Source of the DNA: Serripes groenlandicus
Lineage: Eukaryota; Mollusca; Bivalvia; Cardiida; Cardiidae
Length of the DNA stretch: 64,000 nucleotides
Direction: 5' to 3'
NCBI GenBank assembly: GCA_031761405.1
Contig: JASEVX010000007.1
Location: 36,708,849 to 36,772,848 of the forward strand
The notes under the pieces are model-generated. The model saw nothing but the letters and a program-made list of their open reading frames with translations, was not told the DNA's origin and ran no database searches. Of this stretch, positions 63,640 through 64,000 are shown piece by piece (position 1 is the first letter of the stretch; every line of letters starts with the position of its first letter). Made by a program: the position numbers and the translations under genes.

Positions 63640-64000
63640 ACCAACCAATTGAACATGCACTTTTCATGAACTGTTCATGAACAGTAGTTCTTGAACTGTT
63701 CATGAACTGTAGTTCTAGAACTGTTCATGAGCGATAGTTCTTGAACCGTTCATGAACAATCCATGAAGAGAAAATGGCACAATGAATTTGCACTGGAAAA
63801 AGTTCTTGAACAGTTCATGTTTAAAAAGAAAATCAAGAATATTTTATGAATTTTCAGTTCTTGAACAATTCATGAACTTTTTAATGACAATGTTTCCTGA
63901 ATGTGTCATGAACTGTTCATGACCTGTTCAAGAACTACATATTTAAGAACTTTTTAAGAATTTGTGCCATTTTATCTTCATATGCATCCCATGAACTGTT
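63640..64000. repeat. Palindromic minisatellite, runs off the window
   Basis: Units of about 25 bp with GTTCATGAACTGTAGTTCTT, built from the palindromes TTCATGAA and TTCTTGAA or TTCTAGAA. Regular from 63660 to 63770, worn after. Confidence 0.85.

Overview
This window looks like intergenic or intronic DNA from a bivalve mollusc, possibly a heterodont or venerid-type clam; that placement is inference. It is AT-rich and has no long open reading frame, operon, ribosome binding site pattern or complete gene. The bivalve reading rests on three dispersed repeat types I associate with bivalve genomes: elements opening with AACAAGAGGGCCATGATGG, pearl/HINE-like elements with ~145-175 bp tandem cores and GGAC/GACA microsatellite tails, and tRNA-derived SINEs sharing one 3' core.

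Layout. Bases 1-4275 hold a decayed DIRS-type (tyrosine-recombinase) retrotransposon: a repeat-rich open frame, two reverse-transcriptase remnants, a frameshifted tyrosine recombinase and inverted repeats at the right end. From about 4.3 kb to the end the window is a nested stack of short non-autonomous elements. The commonest is a ~190-230 bp palindromic MITE family, called here the TTAA-MITE. It has TTAA target duplications, CCCTTTCCC termini, subterminal CTGCAGCAGAC / GTCTGCTGCAG and a central hairpin; this looks piggyBac-like. I place more than 50 whole or partial copies, in two orientations: '+' copies have the GACGCCTCTGCAG end on the left, '-' copies have it on the right.

The second large class has about 20 members, called here ACAAG/hairpin elements. 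Their 5' end is often ACAAG, the core is tandem monomers of about 145-175 bp, a GGAC/GACA-rich stretch often follows, and the 3' end is a hairpin of covarying sequence followed by an A/T-rich terminus. They resemble the bivalve 'pearl' elements and the Helentron-associated HINEs. They are inserted into older TTAA-MITEs and into each other (6.0-8.2, 12.6-14.9, 27.3-29.7, 33.6-35.1 and 51.7-52.6 kb). About ten tRNA-SINE copies, two other TIR elements (35.75-36.0, 56.3-56.7 kb), several minisatellites and a 945-bp hAT-like element (59.1-60.04 kb) complete the repeat content.

Possible host-gene signals are few and weak: a candidate first exon on the minus strand at 58533-58667 next to CpG-richer DNA, and a promoter-like stretch with a possible tiny exon near 18.05-18.29 kb. 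The hAT-like element keeps a TCTCGCGAGA promoter motif, a CCAAT box, one coding exon and a splice donor. No function is assigned where the sequence does not show one.
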